Assembly (NCBI GenBank): GCA_021158305.1
Contig: JAGGUU010000195.1
Location: 1-15,145 of the forward strand
Direction: 5' to 3'
Origin: Candidatus Bathyarchaeota archaeon
GTDB taxonomy: Archaea; Thermoproteota; Bathyarchaeia; Bathyarchaeales; DTEX01
DNA length: 15,145 bases
The position numbers were made by a program, and so were the translations under genes. Shown one piece after another: positions 11,728-15,145 of this stretch. The notes below the pieces were generated by a model. That model saw nothing but the letters and a program-made list of their open reading frames with translations. It searched no databases and was not told the DNA's origin. Within the stretch, counting starts at the first letter, position 1. Each line of letters starts with the position of its first letter.

Positions 11728-12837
11728 TCACCTAACTGGCATGATTACTTTCTGGTTATAATCAACTATGACCTCGATTTCTCCTCTGAGCTCCTCATCT
11801 AGCTGCGGATCTCCCGTATCTACTCTGAGGTCCTTAAGATTTTCGATCTTGCCTCTTGTAGATATAACTATTATATTCCGCACTCCAACCTTCCTTATCA
11901 CATCAGGACTTATCTGTTGATTGCCTCTGCCGAAGATAAATCCCTGTCCACCTATGGGCGTTACGATAATCTTTGCTTTTCTGCCTTCTATGTGTTTAAG
12001 GATCTCCTTCTCATTCACGTCCTTTGCTATTATCTTTTTGTTTAGGAGTAGATCCACGCCTAGAAGCGTCTTTTTCTGGTCGAGTAGATCTGCTATTGTG
12101 CGTGTAGTCGTTCCCGGACCAAGAATATAGATGACGTCGGGCTGAAGAACCTTCTCAATAACATAAACAGCTATGGCCGCTTGATTTCTGAGCTCACTTC
12201 TGCTTCGGAAACTCGGCATCTTAACTCCTTGAATATACTCCGCCTCGTATGGCACTAGCATATATCCGTAGAGTTTCGCTGAAAGACGACCTTGCCTAAA
12301 GGCTTCTTCATCAACATCCATAACCTCGGCCTCTCTTAACGGAAGCCCTGAGCTTAAGAACTTAGCCGCAACATATGCGGCGGCCTCTGGATTGAGAGCG
12401 AAGACGGCGCTGTGCATCTTGACCCCCGTTGGAACTCCTAACACGGGAAGCTTTAGTCCAATCACATCCATTATGTCCCGAGCTGTTCCATCGCCTCCGC
12501 AAAAAACGAGAAGATTCATCTTTTCCTTGACCATCATTTTAGCTACTTTCTTCGTGTCATTGGGGCTTGTTTCATCTTTAGCCTCCCCTATAGTAGTGCA
12601 TTCAAATCTGATTTCCTTCGCTTCTTCCTCGCCCATCTTTCCTGCAGCGGCTAATAGGTGAACTTCGCCGAGGATTTTCTTTAGATGTGAGAGAAAGATC
12701 TTCGCCCTGACGGGTGCTATCGGCTTTGCGCCTAAGGCTATAGCTTTTCTTAAGGTTTCTTCTCCATCAGTTCCCTTGAGACCCACAGCGCCCCCCATGC
12801 CAGCTATTGGATTAACTATGAAGCCTAATTTCTTCAT
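11728..12837 (-). CDS. ATP-NAD/AcoX kinase family protein (NAD kinase-like)
   Basis: 369 residues, matching the AcoX/NAD-kinase-like branch rather than the shorter canonical NadK. N-terminal LGFIVNPIAGMGGAVGLKGT is the first nucleotide loop. LLVFCGGDGTARDIMD (near 109-124) is the diacylglycerol/NAD kinase GGDGT signature. PVLGVPTGVKMHSAVFALNP follows, then ILGPGTTTRTIADLL and VTPIGGQGFIFGRGNQQIS in the C-terminal half. The family includes NAD kinase-like enzymes and poorly characterised acetoin-linked members, so phosphorylation of NAD is likely but not proved. The gene lies 39 bases after proA in one operon; supply of NADP(H) for the ProA reaction is a reasonable inference. The start is ATG 12837 with GGAAGGA upstream, inside a short GAAGGATTCCTTC palindrome. 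Confidence 0.85.
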   Translation of the reverse strand: MKKLGFIVNPIAGMGGAVGLKGTDGEETLRKAIALGAKPIAPVRAKIFLSHLKKILGEVHLLAAAGKMGEEEAKEIRFECTTIGEAKDETSPNDTKKVAKMMVKEKMNLLVFCGGDGTARDIMDVIGLKLPVLGVPTGVKMHSAVFALNPEAAAYVAAKFLSSGLPLREAEVMDVDEEAFRQGRLSAKLYGYMLVPYEAEYIQGVKMPSFRSRSELRNQAAIAVYVIEKVLQPDVIYILGPGTTTRTIADLLDQKKTLLGVDLLLNKKIIAKDVNEKEILKHIEGRKAKIIVTPIGGQGFIFGRGNQQISPDVIRKVGVRNIIVISTRGKIENLKDLRVDTGDPQLDEELRGEIEVIVDYNQKVIMPVR

Positions 12838-12876
12838 GAAGGATTCCTTCCATTAAAAATAGGGGGACTGTTTCTG

Positions 12877-14133
12877 TTACTCTCTTACATGTCCGCGTCC
12901 AAGAATGAAGTACTTCACAGTTGTTAGGTGTTGAACGCTCATTGGCCCGCGTGCATGCATTTTTTGAGTACTTATGCCAATCTCAGCGCCAAGCCCATAC
13001 TGGTTGCCATCGGTGAACCTTGTTGAAGCGTTCCAGTAGACCGCGGCGGAGTCCACGTCTCTGATAAATCTTAAGGCTTTATTGAAATCTGATGTGATAA
13101 TAGCGTCTGAATGCTTTGTTCCATACTTGTTTATGTGGTTTATGGCCTCCTCTAAACCGTCAACAACTTTAATTGCAATTATTAAGTCTAGATACTCAGT
13201 GTACCAGTCTTCCTCCGTGGCCGGGATAACATCTGGAACAACTTTACGAGTTTCCTCACATCCCCTAACCTCGACTCCATGTTTTCGAAGAGCCTCAACG
13301 ATCATCGGAATGAATTTTGAAGCTATCTTTCGATGTACAAGGAGCTTCTCGGCGGCGTTGCATGTTCCTGGTCTTTGACACTTTGCATTTATAACCACTT
13401 TTATAGCCATCTCTAAATCGGCGTCTTCCTCAACGTACACATGACAGTTTCCTGTTCCAGTCTCGATTACTGGAACCTTTGCGTTTTCAACAACCGCCCT
13501 AATCAGCCCGGCTCCTCCTCTTGGAATAAGAACGTCAACATAATCTCGCATCTTCATGAGCTCGATTGCTGCGCTTCTTTCAGTTATCGGAACAACTTGA
13601 ATAGCGCCTTCAGGTATCCCAGAATCCACCGCAGCTTCACTAAGTACTTTTCCGATTGCCAAGTTTGAGTTGATTGCGTCTGAGCCGCCGCGTAAAATCA
13701 CGGCGTTTCCGGATTTAAGGCAGATGCCCGAGGCATCTGATGTAACGTCAGGTCTAGATTCATATATGACGGCGACTACTCCTAGGGGAACTCTTAGCTG
13801 ACCTATGATTAGACCGTTAGGTCTAACCCATGTCCTGACTATTTCACCTACGGGGTCAGGAAGAGATGCGACCTCACGTAGGCATTGAGCCATTTTTGAT
13901 ATTCTCTTCTCGTTTAGAATGAGCCTATCAAGCAAGGTCTCCTTAACGCCTTTCTCCCTTGAGGCTTTAACATCCTTCTCGTTTGCATTGAGAATTTCAG
14001 ACGTATTCTCCTCTAATGCATCTGCCATGTTTAGAAGAGCTTGGTTCTTCGTCTCTGTTGGAAGCCTCGCAAGCTCATATGAGGCTGCCTTCGCTTTTTT
14101 GCAGATTTCCAGTATTAATTCCCTAACTGTCAA
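12877..14133 (-). CDS. proA: Glutamate-5-semialdehyde dehydrogenase (gamma-glutamyl phosphate reductase)
   Basis: 418 residues, full length. It reduces gamma-glutamyl phosphate with NADPH to glutamate 5-semialdehyde, the second step of proline synthesis. Clear landmarks are the ALDH-like cofactor domain with VPLGVVAVIYESRPDVTSD (near 115-133), LKSGNAVILRGGSDA, ETGTGNCHVYVEEDADL (near 224-240), the catalytic Cys in NAKCQRPGTCNAAEKLLVH (C258), and the C-terminal ASTRFTDGNQYGLGAEIGIS with MHARGPM. The start is TTG 14133, which overlaps the proB TGA in the four bases TTGA; a strong GGAGG lies 11 bases upstream, inside proB. The overlap implies coupled translation with ProB. Confidence 0.96.
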   Translation of the reverse strand: MTVRELILEICKKAKAASYELARLPTETKNQALLNMADALEENTSEILNANEKDVKASREKGVKETLLDRLILNEKRISKMAQCLREVASLPDPVGEIVRTWVRPNGLIIGQLRVPLGVVAVIYESRPDVTSDASGICLKSGNAVILRGGSDAINSNLAIGKVLSEAAVDSGIPEGAIQVVPITERSAAIELMKMRDYVDVLIPRGGAGLIRAVVENAKVPVIETGTGNCHVYVEEDADLEMAIKVVINAKCQRPGTCNAAEKLLVHRKIASKFIPMIVEALRKHGVEVRGCEETRKVVPDVIPATEEDWYTEYLDLIIAIKVVDGLEEAINHINKYGTKHSDAIITSDFNKALRFIRDVDSAAVYWNASTRFTDGNQYGLGAEIGISTQKMHARGPMSVQHLTTVKYFILGRGHVRE

Positions 14134-15145
14134 CTAGTCTTCTCCCTCCTCAGAAACATCCGTTTTCTACTTATTACTTCTTTCTGTCTAATATAACCTA
14201 GAGTCTTCCTTATTTGGGAGGTATTCATTCCCTTAATTAAGTTGATCTCTTCGCTTGTGTAGTTGACTATTCCCCTAGCGAACTCCTTGCCATCCGGACC
14301 TACAAGGCTCACAACCTCTCCAACCTGGAAGCTTCCAGAAACAGATTCTATACCGACAGCTAGCAGGCTTGCGCCTTTCAGAATAGCCTCTTTCGCTCCC
14401 TCATTCACTTTTATTTGGCCCTTCGCACCTGCACCATACGCTATCCATTTCTTGATCTTTGAGATCTTCTTTCTTTCCGGCTTAAATAATGTCCCAACAG
14501 GTTTTCCATCCAGCAAGTCTAGAAGCACATTCTCTCTTTGACTATTTGCAATTACAAGTGGAATTCCGCTCTGCATGGATATTTCGGCGGCTTGAATCTT
14601 AGTTTTCATTCCTCCGCGGCCGAACTTGCTCTTTCCCTCAGCGGCCCTCTTTATTTCGGGAGTTATCTTCTCAACGACTGGTATGAGCTTCGCATCTGGC
14701 TTTTCTGGACTCTTCGTATATAAGCCGTCAACGGTTGTTAGAATCACAACCATATCCGCCTCAACCGCGTTTGCTATTAGAACTGAGAGTATGTCATTGT
14801 CGCTGAAGTTTATTTTCTGGCCTTTTGTTAGGGGGATTATCTCGTTGATTGACGTCACATCATTCTCGTTAACTATAGGTATTACGCCAATCTGGAGAAG
14901 TCTATCGAGGACGTTACACGTGTGAATATAGGATACGCGGTCGGCGAGGTCTCTTTCTGTTAAGAGAACCTGCGCTACCTTCAGACCGTGGGTCTTAAAG
15001 AATTCTCTGTAGTGGGACATCAGTATACTTTGTCCAGCGGCTGCGCATGCCTGCTTGAAGACTATATCGTTTGGATTGGGTTTGACGTTGAGTTCCGCTA
15101 TTCCAGCGGCTATTGCACCTGATGTTACAAGGATCACCTTGTAAC
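14130..15145 (-). CDS. proB: Glutamate 5-kinase with PUA domain, 5' end off window
   Basis: The frame is open to the window edge (337 residues visible, starting within YKVILVTSGAIAAGIAEL). The ~35-residue N-terminus with the first phosphate loop is missing, so the GTG at 15137 is not the true start. ProB phosphorylates glutamate, the committed step of proline synthesis. Amino-acid-kinase motifs are VTSGAIAAG, VNENDVTSI, FSDNDILSVLIANAVEADMV, LTTVDGLY and KFGRGGMKTKIQAAE. A C-terminal PUA domain follows (KKWIAYGAGAKGQIKVNEGA, LLAVGIESVSGSFQVGEVV, ARGIVNYTSEEI, KTLGYI). Feedback inhibition by proline is known for the family, not shown here. It is the first visible gene of proB-proA-NAD-kinase-like. 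Confidence 0.95.
   Translation of the reverse strand, partial: YKVILVTSGAIAAGIAELNVKPNPNDIVFKQACAAAGQSILMSHYREFFKTHGLKVAQVLLTERDLADRVSYIHTCNVLDRLLQIGVIPIVNENDVTSINEIIPLTKGQKINFSDNDILSVLIANAVEADMVVILTTVDGLYTKSPEKPDAKLIPVVEKITPEIKRAAEGKSKFGRGGMKTKIQAAEISMQSGIPLVIANSQRENVLLDLLDGKPVGTLFKPERKKISKIKKWIAYGAGAKGQIKVNEGAKEAILKGASLLAVGIESVSGSFQVGEVVSLVGPDGKEFARGIVNYTSEEINLIKGMNTSQIRKTLGYIRQKEVISRKRMFLRREKTS

Noticed and set aside
15135..15137. GTG as the true start of proB
   Set aside because: The frame continues upstream (YKV...) into the window edge, and the VTSGAIAAG motif normally lies well inside the protein, so the gene is truncated by the window.
1..15145. tRNA, rRNA and C/D-box RNA genes
   Set aside because: No convincing T-loop plus acceptor pairing, rRNA motif, or paired RUGAUGA/CUGA boxes were found in the intergenic stretches.

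Overview
The window is archaeal, about 43-45% GC by eye. The evidence is BRE/TATA-like promoters with short or absent leaders, strong GGAGGTG Shine-Dalgarno (SD) sites, an archaeal Hjc-type Holliday junction resolvase, an archaeal-type heterodisulfide reductase A (HdrA) with a polyferredoxin, and a MOFRL-family glycerate kinase. An uncultured Thermoproteota/Bathyarchaeia-like lineage is plausible, but the lineage is inference only.

Layout. (1) 1-2670, minus: an HdrA-like flavoprotein (3' end off the window) follows a six-cluster polyferredoxin in one operon. (2) 2755-2955, plus: a compact orphan transcription unit. It has its own TATA box, an uninterrupted 29-bp RNA hairpin that buries a perfect SD in its stem and shows the AUG of a 31-residue ORF in its 9-nt loop, competing anti-SD segments downstream, and a T6 tract. 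(3) 2977-7618: a region bounded by direct copies of a 19-bp repeat, with a third copy inverted inside it at 6637. It holds a winged-helix PD-(D/E)xK nuclease, a small HTH protein, Hjc, an MFS transporter fused to a degenerate cytidylate-kinase-like domain, and a short tyrosine recombinase. The recombinase is enclosed by perfect inverted copies of the repeat and has a 28-bp palindrome over its TATA box. (4) 7641-8681, minus: a zinc sorbitol/iditol-type dehydrogenase, divergent from a two-gene operon of membrane proteins (8843-9938, plus). (5) 9952-15145, minus: glycerate 2-kinase, a 390-bp gap with possible small ORFs, and a tight proB-proA-NAD-kinase-like operon (proB 5' end off the window).

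How the genes fit together. HdrA and the polyferredoxin form an electron-transfer module. ProB and ProA carry glutamate to glutamate semialdehyde with ATP and NADPH, and the co-transcribed AcoX/NAD-kinase-like protein could supply NADP(H). The dehydrogenase and glycerate kinase point to polyol and sugar-acid catabolism. The 2977-7618 region is rich in DNA-processing genes and looks like a recombination-active locus. The strongest candidate for something undescribed is the hairpin/small-ORF unit at 2812-2951, followed by the recombinase with its dispersed repeats and the MFS-kinase fusion.
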